A stretch of DNA of 48,608 nt, taken from positions 1 to 48,608 of the forward strand of contig JBGSIC010000011.1 in NCBI GenBank assembly GCA_041751875.1. The letters run 5' to 3'. Shown piece by piece: positions 25,940 to 34,474 of the stretch. Each line of letters opens with the position of its first letter. The stretch's first letter is position 1. Below the pieces are notes generated by a model. That model was not told where the DNA came from. It saw nothing but the letters and a program-made list of their open reading frames with translations, and searched no databases. Both the position numbers and the translations under genes were made by a program. This DNA is from JBGSIC01 sp041751875 (GTDB taxonomy: Bacteria; Bdellovibrionota; FAC87; UBA2466; JACKAF01).

Positions 25940-28900
25940 TCAGAGTTCCGCGACGCCCAGGCTAGCCCTCTCGCAAAATCCGTTAAACTCAGTGAGAAGG
26001 TTTTGAACGCGCGTCTCATCGTGACTGATGGCCGCCTTTTCAAGCATCGCTGCCGTGTCGGTCAGTTCCGGGTAGCCATAACCGCCGGCGGCCCCCTTAA
26101 TTTGATGGGAGAGTTTTTTTAGCTCAGACCAATCTTTTTTGTCGTACGCTTCGCGAAGTGAATTCATGCGATCAGGAAGGCGAGACACAAAACCCTTTAC
26201 GATGGGCGCAACACGCGGATCCTCTTGGTAAAGCGAGTAGAGCGGCTCGAGTGCTTTCGAGACTTCGTTCCTCACTTCCTGAGTTTGTCCGTAGTGTTTT
26301 ACCATCTTCAGCAAGGCATTCACCTCAAAGGGTTTGGTCAAATAGTCGTTACAGCCCGCCTTCAAACATTGTTCGCGCTCGTCTTTCATCGCTGCAGCAG
26401 TCAGAGCTAGGATGGGTATACGGCAGCCAGCTTGGCGGAGTCGTGCAGTGGCTTCGTAACCTCCCATAATCGGCATCTGCAAGTCCATTAAAATTACATC
26501 GTATTGAAATTGCGTAGCTTTCTCAATTCCCTCCTGCCCGTCGCTTGCGATGTTCACCTGCGCTCCCGCCGCCGTTAAAAAATGGCGAATGACGCGTTGG
26601 TTATCCGGGCCGTCCTCAACAACAAGAACGCGCACGCCTTCCAAGCGAATTCCTTGCGGCGGAGTGAGGGGAGCATTGGCCAGTTCGATATCGGCGATAC
26701 TGAGTTCGTTCAACCAGGTAGTCTGACTGACATCTCCCGGATCGAGCGTGATGACAAAAGAACTCCCTTCGTTTGGAATGCTATTTTCCAAAACCAAATC
26801 GCCCCCTAGCTTGCGAGCCAGTTTGCGAGAAAGATTGAGTCCAAGCCCACTTCCACCGAAGCGTCGCGTAGTGGAACTATCCGCCTGGACGAAGGGTTTG
26901 AAGAGGTGACTTTGTTTGTCCAATGGAATACCGCATCCACTATCTTCCACCGAGATACACATCAACGAAGGGTGTTCCGAATCCAACGGGGTTATCCCGA
27001 AACGCACGCGAACAAACCCCTCAGAGGTAAACTTTATCGCGTTTCCTACAACATTCATCAGAAGCTGTCGCAAGCGCATCGGATCCGTCGTAATGACCTC
27101 GGGAATCCGAGTATCTAGTCTTAACTCAAAACGAAGGGATTTATTTTCGGCTTGGCCTTTGAGAAAAAGTAGGAGCTCGCCAAGTTCCGGCAGAAGCGGA
27201 AACTCAATGCTTTCCGTCTGGAGTTTTCCTGCTTCAATTTTGGAAATGTCCAAAAGATCATCTATGAGTTGAATCACGGTTTTGATGTTGTACTTGATGC
27301 GTGACATGTAACCGAGGACGAGTTCCTTTTTGCTTCCTAGCATGACCCCCTGGGCATGATACTCCCCGTCGAGCATTTCCAGGTAGCCACAAATAGCGGA
27401 AAGGGGCGTGCGAATCTCATGACTGATATTCGCGAGAAAAGCCGATTTGGCGCGGTTCGCGGAGTCGGCCGCCTCCTTGGCCTCGCGTAAGGTTCTTTCG
27501 ACAAGTTTAGTTTCGGTCACATCGCTCAGGAGGCCTAGAATGTGGTTTTCTCCATTGAGCCGGATAAGTTCGAAGTCGCCGAAAAAGTCCCGTTTACCTT
27601 GAGGGATTCGGACAGACATCTCCACTTTTTTTACGGAACCTTCTGCTTTCAACTTTGCAATCATCCGATTGCGTTCCGTTTCGTCTGACCAAATTCCAAT
27701 TTCCATCGAGGTGGATCCGATCACCTTGTTCTTCGGTAGACCAACCATGTTTGCCAAGGCTTCGTTTACATCCACAAATTTGCCGTCCAGCGTGGCGATA
27801 CCAATGGGGCCAGGCAGGGCGTTGAAAGATCGGAGGATAAGTTCCTCGGATTGGCGAAGGCGTTCTTCCGTCTGCTTTTTGACCGTCACATCGCGTGAGA
27901 ATCCCCAGACACCCACCATTTCGCCGTTCTCGTAGATGGGTGTACCTGGTGCGGAGGAGACAATGACCCAGCCTCCGTCTTTGCGCCGCATGCGAAACTC
28001 TTGCTCTTCACTTCGCTCACCTGCGAGCCCTCGTTGGAACAGTTCGACGGTACTCTGCAAATCATCGGGGTGAACGATGTCACGAAAATCTTTGCCAATC
28101 CAATCTTCGCGCTTAAAACCGGTAACGAGCTCAAAAGATCGGTTTATCGCGGTTACTTTTCCTTGGACATCTACCTGGTAAAAAAGTTCCTGTGCACTTT
28201 CCAAAAGAAACTGGTAGCGCCGTTCCGAAGTCTGGATCGCATCAAAGGCAAGCTTCTCTTCGGTGGAGTCGCGAAAGACGACAACTCCTCCCTGGACGGC
28301 TCCTTCTTTGTCCCGGATGGGGGTACCGGTTACGGTGACAAACATGCCGGGGTGGTCGGGCTCGCTTGGGTTAACGATGTATGCCTCAGTCACCGAGGTT
28401 TTTCCTTTCAGGGCGCGCTCCAGCGGAAGCTCCTCCTTCGTAAGGGGGGTTTTCTTGTCGGCCTGCAAAAACTGGTAATTTAAATGAAAACTGGTCATCG
28501 CCGCTTCGGTGGGTGTTTCATTCATGACCCGACTGAGAATGCGAGCCCCGGAAGGGTTAATCAAGATCACCTGTCCTCTGGTATTGGCAACAATGACACC
28601 ATCGCCAATGCTATTGAGCACCGATTCCGAGAGCCGGAGCTGATGGTCTAGTTCGAGTCGCGATGCGCGAAGCTGGCGCGCGCGTTCCGCTAGTCTCTTC
28701 ACAGAATGCTCGAAGCGTTCGTCGTTCGAACGGGCACTTTTCAGCAGAGGATAAAAACCCAACAGGACGATTCCGAAGATGGAGACAAGGATGAGCGCAA
28801 TGGCAACGGTTGCCCAGCGTTCAAGTTCTCTGATCCGTTCTCCCATTTTCAGATCATAGGTTCGCATCAAGTTCTCGAATGCGGGGATGAGCATCTCTTG

Positions 28901-29380
28901 CGAAACTTCTTCTACTCTCGTGTAAGCGGGGTGATCTCGGGAGAGTTCCGCGCTAGGGAGCTTTGCCAGCGCCGTCCCATTGACAAGAAGGAGATTGATT
29001 CCACTTTCAAGCGCGTTGTAGGTTCGCCCTAAATGTGACTCGTTGATCGGAGGTTCGGGAGCGGAGAGCTTGTTGGTTAGCTGTGTTTTGCTTCGCTTCA
29101 GTTCGGTGATGGCCGTTTGCAAGTGGGCCCGTGCCCGATCACGAACGGGATCTTTGCTGGTGTGCACAAGTTGGAAAGCGGCCTCCAAAATGTTTTCGGT
29201 GAGAATGCGGTGTCGGGTGATGTGATTGAGAGCGGCGCGGTGTTCGTGCATCGGACGAATGGTAATCATGAACGTGGTGTAGACACCCACGGTGAAACAT
29301 ATAAGGAGAACGAGGGCGTAGAAGGCCATCCGTCCTTTCTTTTTTTTCACTTTTTGCGTCGCAGGGTTATTCATCCCCAT
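25940..29380 (-). CDS. Hybrid sensor histidine kinase with REC and HPt domains
   Basis: This is a 1146-residue inner-membrane kinase. Domain order: membrane helix (about 18-40), periplasmic four-helix-type sensor, second helix (about 188-212), coiled segment, three PAS domains (about 250-370, 388-500, 515-630), HisKA with phospho-acceptor H654 (SHEIRTPLS), HATPase (about 760-880), receiver with D966 (ILMDLQMP) and a C-terminal HPt with H1092 (SHQIKGAAGG). This is a complete unorthodox phosphorelay (His-Asp-His) needing only a terminal response regulator, and none lies in the window. All catalytic residues appear intact. Two Met codons are close together at the start (29380 and 29374). Confidence 0.95.
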   Translation of the reverse strand: MGMNNPATQKVKKKKGRMAFYALVLLICFTVGVYTTFMITIRPMHEHRAALNHITRHRILTENILEAAFQLVHTSKDPVRDRARAHLQTAITELKRSKTQLTNKLSAPEPPINESHLGRTYNALESGINLLLVNGTALAKLPSAELSRDHPAYTRVEEVSQEMLIPAFENLMRTYDLKMGERIRELERWATVAIALILVSIFGIVLLGFYPLLKSARSNDERFEHSVKRLAERARQLRASRLELDHQLRLSESVLNSIGDGVIVANTRGQVILINPSGARILSRVMNETPTEAAMTSFHLNYQFLQADKKTPLTKEELPLERALKGKTSVTEAYIVNPSEPDHPGMFVTVTGTPIRDKEGAVQGGVVVFRDSTEEKLAFDAIQTSERRYQFLLESAQELFYQVDVQGKVTAINRSFELVTGFKREDWIGKDFRDIVHPDDLQSTVELFQRGLAGERSEEQEFRMRRKDGGWVIVSSAPGTPIYENGEMVGVWGFSRDVTVKKQTEERLRQSEELILRSFNALPGPIGIATLDGKFVDVNEALANMVGLPKNKVIGSTSMEIGIWSDETERNRMIAKLKAEGSVKKVEMSVRIPQGKRDFFGDFELIRLNGENHILGLLSDVTETKLVERTLREAKEAADSANRAKSAFLANISHEIRTPLSAICGYLEMLDGEYHAQGVMLGSKKELVLGYMSRIKYNIKTVIQLIDDLLDISKIEAGKLQTESIEFPLLPELGELLLFLKGQAENKSLRFELRLDTRIPEVITTDPMRLRQLLMNVVGNAIKFTSEGFVRVRFGITPLDSEHPSLMCISVEDSGCGIPLDKQSHLFKPFVQADSSTTRRFGGSGLGLNLSRKLARKLGGDLVLENSIPNEGSSFVITLDPGDVSQTTWLNELSIADIELANAPLTPPQGIRLEGVRVLVVEDGPDNQRVIRHFLTAAGAQVNIASDGQEGIEKATQFQYDVILMDLQMPIMGGYEATARLRQAGCRIPILALTAAAMKDEREQCLKAGCNDYLTKPFEVNALLKMVKHYGQTQEVRNEVSKALEPLYSLYQEDPRVAPIVKGFVSRLPDRMNSLREAYDKKDWSELKKLSHQIKGAAGGYGYPELTDTAAMLEKAAISHDETRVQNLLTEFNGFCERASLGVAEL

Positions 29381-29427
29381 TGCCTGTTTAAGTAGGCCCA
29401 GTGGCTGTTTTGGAGGAACACCATCTG

Positions 29428-29457
29428 AGTAAACATCGGAATGGTGCAGCGGGTCAA
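29428..29457 (-). promoter_or_regulatory. Candidate sigma-70 promoter of the hybrid kinase gene
   Basis: On the minus strand a TTGACC -35 (29452-29457) is separated by 18 bp from TTTACT (29428-29433), a 4/6 match to the -10 consensus. It lies 48 bp upstream of the kinase start. It is the best-looking pair in the 141-bp gap, but the -10 is weak. Confidence 0.35.
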
Positions 29458-29521
29458 TATTTGCGGTGGCACTTAAGTCTATGAAAGGAGTAAAGAAAAA
29501 CGGGGGGGAGTTCGAAACGTG

Positions 29522-30253
29522 TTACGCATGACCCAAATGATGGCCAATTATGCAGAGTCCGATACCCGCCAGGAATGCCAGTAAACGGCGGAATCGTTCC
29601 CCTTCTTGGCGGTGCAGTTCAGGAAGAAGATCACAAGAGGCAATGTAAAGAAAAGTCCCAGCTGAAATCGAAAGAAGGATGCCCGCGGCCGTGTCCCAGC
29701 TCACCATTTTTAGATAGGTCACGCCCAAGAAAATTCCCAGTGGTGTCGCAAGGGCAATTCCCAAAGTAAAAAGCAAAATTTGTGAAAACTTTTTATGCCC
29801 CATCTTGAGTAGCGATGTCAGGGTGAGGGCTTCCGGGATTTTGTGGGATAGCACTGCGACCAGGATGAGTGGGCCAATCGTCGGGGAAGCAACTGTTGAC
29901 GCCAACGCTAAACCTTCTAAGAGAGCGTGGACGCCTAGTCCAAAAAATGCGGTCATTCCCACCGTGTGATAATTGCAAGAGTGCTCTTCACACGAGTGAA
30001 TCATCACAAACCGTTCCAGTCCTAAAAGCAAAACAAAGCCACCCAGAGTGTAGACGCCAAAGGTGTGGGGGAGAAGTTCTGCGGCGTGCGGAAGCATATG
30101 GAGAAGCGCAGTGCCTAAAAGGAGTCCAGCGCCGAATGCCACGAACGTCCGCAACCAACCGGAGTCGGCTTTTCCAAAGTAAATGGGTAAAATACCGCCG
30201 ATAAACGTCGCCGCAAAACAAGCTAGGGAATAGAGAGCTAAAGCTTGAGTCAT
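29522..30253 (-). CDS. ZIP-family divalent metal transporter
   Basis: This is a 243-residue protein with about eight membrane helices. The ZIP metal-transport motifs are present: H109-A-L-L-E113-G in helix 4 and H137-K-I-P-E141 in helix 5. The variable loop before them carries a small His/Cys/Glu cluster (HSCEEHSCNYH, about 86-96). ZIP proteins import Zn or other divalent metals into the cytoplasm. The start overlaps the stop of the M48-like gene by 4 nt. Confidence 0.9.
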   Translation of the reverse strand: MTQALALYSLACFAATFIGGILPIYFGKADSGWLRTFVAFGAGLLLGTALLHMLPHAAELLPHTFGVYTLGGFVLLLGLERFVMIHSCEEHSCNYHTVGMTAFFGLGVHALLEGLALASTVASPTIGPLILVAVLSHKIPEALTLTSLLKMGHKKFSQILLFTLGIALATPLGIFLGVTYLKMVSWDTAAGILLSISAGTFLYIASCDLLPELHRQEGERFRRLLAFLAGIGLCIIGHHLGHA

Positions 30254-31089
30254 GCGGGTGTTCCAGAGAACGAAGCTTCAAGCGAGGCAATTCGTTGCGC
30301 TAGCGGAGTCGGATCAAACAAGATGCGTACGAGTGGGTCAGACACCGGAGGAGGCAACAGAAAGAGGTGGCGCACGCTGAGCGGTACAGAGAAGGGGGTG
30401 CGCTCACGCATGGCATCGATCAGTCTCAGTGCTTCCGCGAGACTTTGTGCGTTCCCGCAAAGCTTTGCAGCTCGTCCATCAATCTTGCTCATATTCTTTC
30501 GGGTTTTAAGAAGCAGGATGGGAAAAAGACCTAAGGGGTAAAGGATCACCTGCTTCACAAAGAAGCTAAAGCTATAAACGCTTTGAGCGGAAGGGTCCTT
30601 AGAGCTATCAACTATCCAGTTCAAAGTAGCCAAAAACTGGCTTAACCATGAGTCGCCCGAAATATCTGTATGCCAAAGGAGAGTAAGCTCATGCGCGAGC
30701 AACGCGGAAATTTCTGAAGGCTTGAAGGATTCCAGTGCGCCTCGTGTGAGAACAAGTGTGGCATGGGCGCGTGAAAATCCGAACAGAGCAAAATTTAGAG
30801 CAGGTGTTTCAATGACTGCGATCCGAGGAGGGGTGAGCGATAAACGTCGGCAATAGTCATCCACAAGGGAGTGGACGAGTGGCGATTCCGCGCGCGTTAG
30901 CGTTTGGATCCGGAGGCGCTTGGCAATTTTCTCCGTGGCTCCCGCACGCAGACGGTAGAGAAAGGCACCGCATAGTGCAAGGCCGATGACAAATCCGGTT
31001 TCATTCCACAAAAGGCTTAAGGGGAGGGTGAAAAAAACGGCGCTGTACGCTGCGAAAAGCACCCATCGAAAAAAACCTAGGATCGCCAA
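30250..31089 (-). CDS. M48 (HtpX-like) peptidase homologue with a degenerate zinc site
   Basis: This is a 279-residue protein with two N-terminal membrane helices (about 5-45) and the M48 core (PRIAVIETPALNFALFGF.., LVLTRGALESFKPSEISALLAHEL). M48 enzymes use HExxH plus a downstream Glu. Here the site reads H133-E-L-T-L-L-W-H140: the second zinc His is Leu137, and the third ligand position before D204 is Met200 rather than Glu. The fold is probably kept but normal zinc proteolysis is unlikely. Translational coupling to a ZIP transporter suggests a membrane-linked regulatory or chaperone role (inference). Confidence 0.78.
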   Translation of the reverse strand: MAILGFFRWVLFAAYSAVFFTLPLSLLWNETGFVIGLALCGAFLYRLRAGATEKIAKRLRIQTLTRAESPLVHSLVDDYCRRLSLTPPRIAVIETPALNFALFGFSRAHATLVLTRGALESFKPSEISALLAHELTLLWHTDISGDSWLSQFLATLNWIVDSSKDPSAQSVYSFSFFVKQVILYPLGLFPILLLKTRKNMSKIDGRAAKLCGNAQSLAEALRLIDAMRERTPFSVPLSVRHLFLLPPPVSDPLVRILFDPTPLAQRIASLEASFSGTPA

Positions 31090-31162
31090 GTTTGTCCTTT
31101 CTTTTTGACTTAGTGGCCTCTATTACGCACATTCTAGCTGAGTTTTCAACCAAGGGGTATCA

Positions 31163-31570
31163 GTGAGGACGTCAGAAGCGCAGACCCTACACGCCACGGT
31201 GTCAGAACCACCCGTTTCCCGCCAGCAGATCGATGCGTTTGCTCGGGCTACGGCTTCACAGCATACCCCGGCCTTACCGCCGACTTTTTACACACTTTTT
31301 CGCCGGGCCGAGTACCAAATCATGGATAAGCTCGACACCAATTGGCAATACTTGCTCCACTCGGAGCAGGAATATGAGTATTTTGAGACGCTCACAGAGG
31401 GGCAAATCCCGGAAGTAAAAGCCCGGTTGGCCGATAAGCGCGAGCGCAGGGCTGCAGGATTTCTGATGAGCTTCATAAAACTGGAATCCGACATCATGGT
31501 TAACGGGCGAAAGATCGCCTGTGTGCGCACCTCTTTCGTCATTCGCGAACCGTTGGAGGAAGCGAAATGA
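31163..31570 (+). CDS. FAS1-like/MaoC-type dehydratase subunit (non-catalytic type)
   Basis: This is a 135-residue hot-dog protein starting at GTG 31163, behind AAGGGG. The pattern ALPPTF....LLHSEQEYEYFETLTEG resembles the N-terminal MaoC-like dehydratase domain, such as the HadA/HadC subunits of mycobacterial FAS-II. It lacks the Asp/His hydratase motif and would supply the substrate-binding hot-dog half. It overlaps the next gene by 4 nt, which encodes the catalytic partner. Confidence 0.8.
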   Translation: MRTSEAQTLHATVSEPPVSRQQIDAFARATASQHTPALPPTFYTLFRRAEYQIMDKLDTNWQYLLHSEQEYEYFETLTEGQIPEVKARLADKRERRAAGFLMSFIKLESDIMVNGRKIACVRTSFVIREPLEEAK

Positions 31571-31962
31571 GTTGGAGCGCTGGGCAAGCACTCAAGCCCT
31601 TGGTAAAGCCGGCCATCACGCGTCAGCAGTTGAAGGACTACGCGGAAGCGTCTGGCGACAAGAACCCTATTCATTTGGACGATGCCTACGCCAAAAAGGC
31701 CGGATTCCCGAGCGTGATTGTGCACGGGATGCTTTCCATGGCGTTCATGGCGGATCATGTTCGTTTTAATTTTCCTGAGAAAGCGTTTCGTATTGGACGG
31801 CTCAAGGCCCGGTTCCGCAAGGTCACTTTTCCTGGCGATGTACTCACCTGCTCCGGGGAAGTGCGTGAGGTCGGGGACGGGGCGCTTCAGCTTGCCCTGG
31901 AAGTGAAGAATCAGGATGGTGAAGTGACGACTGACGGATCCGCCGAAGTAGCTAAAATCTAA
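31567..31962 (+). CDS. MaoC-like (R)-specific dehydratase, catalytic subunit
   Basis: This is a 131-residue hot-dog protein with the hydratase-2 motif YAEASGDKNPIHLDDAYAKK..GFPSVIVHGM (Asp, Asn-Pro-x-His, and HG). Such enzymes dehydrate or hydrate (3R)-hydroxyacyl thioesters. Together with the upstream gene it would form a HadA-HadB-like heterodimer used in fatty-acid elongation or acyl-CoA metabolism. No other fatty-acid genes lie nearby to identify the pathway. Confidence 0.87.
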   Translation: MSWSAGQALKPLVKPAITRQQLKDYAEASGDKNPIHLDDAYAKKAGFPSVIVHGMLSMAFMADHVRFNFPEKAFRIGRLKARFRKVTFPGDVLTCSGEVREVGDGALQLALEVKNQDGEVTTDGSAEVAKI

Positions 31963-32036
31963 GCTTATTTCCGGTCTAGCTTTGGATCTTCGACCTGTGC
32001 TATCTTCCGGGTCCCTTAATTGAAGAGAAGTAAAAC

Positions 32037-32231
32037 ATGGCAACCACTCACTTAAGACTCATTGTCGGAGGCAAGTCGCATTCCGAGCCGGTGGAGAAAC
32101 TCCAAGGCCCGATTACCCGAATGGGACTATGGGAACAATTTAAGCCGCTGAGCAAAAAGCACATCTTGGTACTTTTTCTTCCCAAGCTTTTGCTCCTGGC
32201 CAGTTTAATTTATCTACTTTCGCGCCATTAG
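32037..32231 (+). CDS. Small single-pass membrane protein
   Basis: This is 64 residues: a charged N-terminal half followed by one C-terminal membrane helix (about 42-61; ILVLFLPKLLLLASLIYLL) and SRH at the end, resembling a tail-anchored protein. A purine-rich GAAGAGAAG ribosome site lies upstream of the ATG. The stop overlaps the convergent purN stop by a few nt. No family recognised; coding character is supported by the ribosome site and sensible composition. Confidence 0.6.
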   Translation: MATTHLRLIVGGKSHSEPVEKLQGPITRMGLWEQFKPLSKKHILVLFLPKLLLLASLIYLLSRH

Positions 32232-32830
32232 GGCGTGTCCTCATCACACAGCTTCTTAAGCGCTTCGATGTAGGTTCGGTGTTCAATGGGAAGCAGGCGG
32301 GCCTCTAACTTTTCTACCGTATCGCCCGCTAGAACGGAAATCTTGGACTGCGCGATAATGGGGCCCGAATCGAGATCGGCAGTTACCCAATGAACCGTGC
32401 ACCCCGTTTCTTTAACGTTGGCCTTTAGCGCTTGTTCATGCGCTTTTAATCCTTTGAAAGCGGGAAGCAGGGAGGGATGAATGTTGATTATTTTTTCTGG
32501 AAAAGTATCGAGAAGTGTTTTTCCCAGCAAAAGCAGGTAACCTGCCAAACAAATGAGATCGGGTTTTAGCGCCGTGATTTCTCTCACTAGCACTTTTTCG
32601 TACGCGGGGCGGTCAAACTTCCCTTCGGAGTGGTAAAGTGCCGATTCCACAACAACCGTTTTGACGCCTAGCTCGCGAGCTCTCTCAAGAGCGGGCACAC
32701 CCTTGCGATTACACACGAGAGCGACGACTTCTGCATTTTTTACCGTACCGCTTTGGATGGCTTTAGTGAGGGCTTCGAAGTTTGATCCGCGACCAGAGGC
32801 TAAGATGACAATCCGTTTTTTGGAACTCAT
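32228..32830 (-). CDS. purN: Phosphoribosylglycinamide formyltransferase
   Basis: This is a 200-residue cytoplasmic enzyme that transfers the formyl group of 10-formyl-tetrahydrofolate to GAR, giving FGAR in purine synthesis. Family marks: LASGRGSNFEAL near the N-terminus (phosphate loop), VVALVCNRKG, and the catalytic region NIHPSLLPAFKG..AHEQALK...TGCTVHWV..DLDSGPII with Asn, His and Asp. Length is normal. The start overlaps the purM stop by 4 nt. Confidence 0.97.
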   Translation of the reverse strand: MSSKKRIVILASGRGSNFEALTKAIQSGTVKNAEVVALVCNRKGVPALERARELGVKTVVVESALYHSEGKFDRPAYEKVLVREITALKPDLICLAGYLLLLGKTLLDTFPEKIINIHPSLLPAFKGLKAHEQALKANVKETGCTVHWVTADLDSGPIIAQSKISVLAGDTVEKLEARLLPIEHRTYIEALKKLCDEDTP

Positions 32831-33870
32831 TTCCAGTTAACAGTTTCTTCACCTGCGCTGGCCGCGCGAACGGCCCCGATGGTCCAAGCGCGAATACCTT
32901 CTGCCTTTAGATGCGCGGTTAATCCTGCCACGTCTTTCGCCGGAAGAAGCGCAATCATGCCGACGCCGCAATTAAACGTCGATAACAGTTGCTCAAGTTT
33001 GAGGTCTGCTTTCTCCTGCATCCACTTGAATAGCGGGGGGAGGGGCCACGATTTACTGTCAATGTCCGCCACAATCCCTTGGGGAAGCACACGCGGTAAA
33101 TTTTCATAGAGTCCGCCACCGGTCACATGGACCAAGGCGTGCAACTTGGGTAGATACGCGCTGAGAGGCTTAACGTAAATGGGGGTCGGGACAAGGAGTG
33201 TTTCTTTCCACGTCTTTTCGCCAAACGGCGTGCGCGCATTGGGCTGAAGATTTTCCTTCTCAACGAGCTTACGAATCAAAGAAAAGCCATTGGAGTGGGG
33301 GCCAGTAGACTCCAACGCCACAAGGACATCGCCTGCGACAACGCGAGCGGGTCCCAGGAGCTCGCTCTTTTCTGCGACTCCGACGCTAAATCCGGCCAGA
33401 TCAAAATCATCCCCATGATAGACACCGGGCATTTCGGCGGTTTCTCCGCCGACCAGGGAGCACGGCACTTTTTCGCAACCTTTTTGAATACTCGTCAAAA
33501 GACCCAACAGCTGTTCGGAATCGAGTTTTCCAGTCGCAAAGTAATCGAGGAAAAAAAGTGGCTTCGCGCCCATGCACAAAAGGTCATTTACATTCATCGC
33601 AACGAGATCTTGGCCAATCTCTTCGAGACAATCCCAGTCCAAAGCCAGTTTTACTTTCGTTCCCACGCCATCGCAGGTGGAAACTAAAATCGGGTGCGTA
33701 TAATTTTGCGTGATACCCGCGAGATCATAGCAGGCGGCAAAAGGCCCGACCGACGCCAAAACATTCGGATCTTGGGGACGGCTTTTAAGGTATTTCGCAA
33801 AACGCGCCAATGTGCCCGCAGCTTTTTCGGGGTCCACCCCTGCTTTTTGGTACGTTAAGCCTTCGCTCAC
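32827..33870 (-). CDS. purM: Phosphoribosylformylglycinamidine cyclo-ligase
   Basis: This is a 347-residue cytoplasmic AIR synthetase (ATP-dependent ring closure of FGAM). Family marks: DGVGTKVKLA, DLVAMNVNDLLCMGAKPLFFLDYFA, the GGETAEMPG signature and HVTGGGLYENLPR. Length matches the family. It lies between a hot-dog enzyme gene and purN with 4-nt overlaps on both sides, so the three are one operon. Confidence 0.97.
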   Translation of the reverse strand: MSEGLTYQKAGVDPEKAAGTLARFAKYLKSRPQDPNVLASVGPFAACYDLAGITQNYTHPILVSTCDGVGTKVKLALDWDCLEEIGQDLVAMNVNDLLCMGAKPLFFLDYFATGKLDSEQLLGLLTSIQKGCEKVPCSLVGGETAEMPGVYHGDDFDLAGFSVGVAEKSELLGPARVVAGDVLVALESTGPHSNGFSLIRKLVEKENLQPNARTPFGEKTWKETLLVPTPIYVKPLSAYLPKLHALVHVTGGGLYENLPRVLPQGIVADIDSKSWPLPPLFKWMQEKADLKLEQLLSTFNCGVGMIALLPAKDVAGLTAHLKAEGIRAWTIGAVRAASAGEETVNWK

Positions 33871-34295
33871 GACTTCTTTCCTTTCGAGGCGCCTTTTTTG
33901 CCTGATTTGCGTTGCAGTTCCTTCGGGACCACGCAGGTGCCTTCGGCGCGGGCGATGACGACCGGCTTATTGAGCACTTCAGCGGCACTGGTGGCCCGGC
34001 CATCTTTCCGAGTGGCTTCTATCACTTTTCGGGCCTCAAAGCGCATGCCTCGGGAAGTATTTCCGGATTGGGTGATTTCGCCCTCAATTTCGAGGTAGTC
34101 TCCAGCGTAAGCGGGCGCCAAAAACTCCACGTTTTCGTAGGCACGAAAGAGCCCTTCGTCACCGTCGGTTGCAATTAGTAACTCGGTGGCGACGTCGCCG
34201 AAGAATTCCATGATTTGGGCCCCTGAAACCAGGTCGCCACCGTAATGGGCATGGTGCTGGGACAATCGCAGGCGAATCATTGATTTTGCAGGCAT
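33867..34295 (-). CDS. Hot-dog enzyme resembling 3-aminobutyryl-CoA ammonia-lyase (Kal)
   Basis: This is a 142-residue protein with an AGGAG ribosome site. The sequence pattern HAHYGGDLVSGAQIMEFFGDVATEL..DGDEGLF.AYENVEFLAPAYAGD....GNTSR..FEA, ending in GTCVVPKE, matches what I recall of Kal proteins. These deaminate 3-aminobutyryl-CoA in lysine fermentation and belong to the thioesterase/hot-dog superfamily. A basic tail (KSGKKGASKGKKS) follows the domain. No other lysine-fermentation gene is adjacent, so the physiological reaction is uncertain. It is translationally coupled to purM. Confidence 0.7.
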   Translation of the reverse strand: MPAKSMIRLRLSQHHAHYGGDLVSGAQIMEFFGDVATELLIATDGDEGLFRAYENVEFLAPAYAGDYLEIEGEITQSGNTSRGMRFEARKVIEATRKDGRATSAAEVLNKPVVIARAEGTCVVPKELQRKSGKKGASKGKKS

Positions 34296-34402
34296 TTTGG
34301 TTCAACTCCTTAGAGCAAGGGGCCGTAATTGGGGGGCATCCTACCACGCAGAGAAGGATTGGGAAGGGCAAAAGTGGAAAGGCCTTAACCGCGGATTTTA
34401 TC

Positions 34403-34431
34403 TTGACGGTACGGGCGTATCCTCTTTATCT
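34403..34431 (+). promoter_or_regulatory. Candidate promoter of rplS
   Basis: TTGACG (34403-34408) and TTATCT (34426-34431) are spaced by 17 bp, about 44 nt ahead of the rplS GTG. The -35 is strong, the -10 moderate. This supports the GTG 34475 start over the longer open frame. Confidence 0.45.
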
Positions 34432-34474
34432 TGCTCGGTTTAGGGCCTCTATTAGGGCAAGTCTCGGAGTTTCA

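Noticed and set aside
34280..34474. N-terminal extension of L19
   Set aside because: Not part of the L19 family; a promoter-like pair and GGAG site support GTG 34475.
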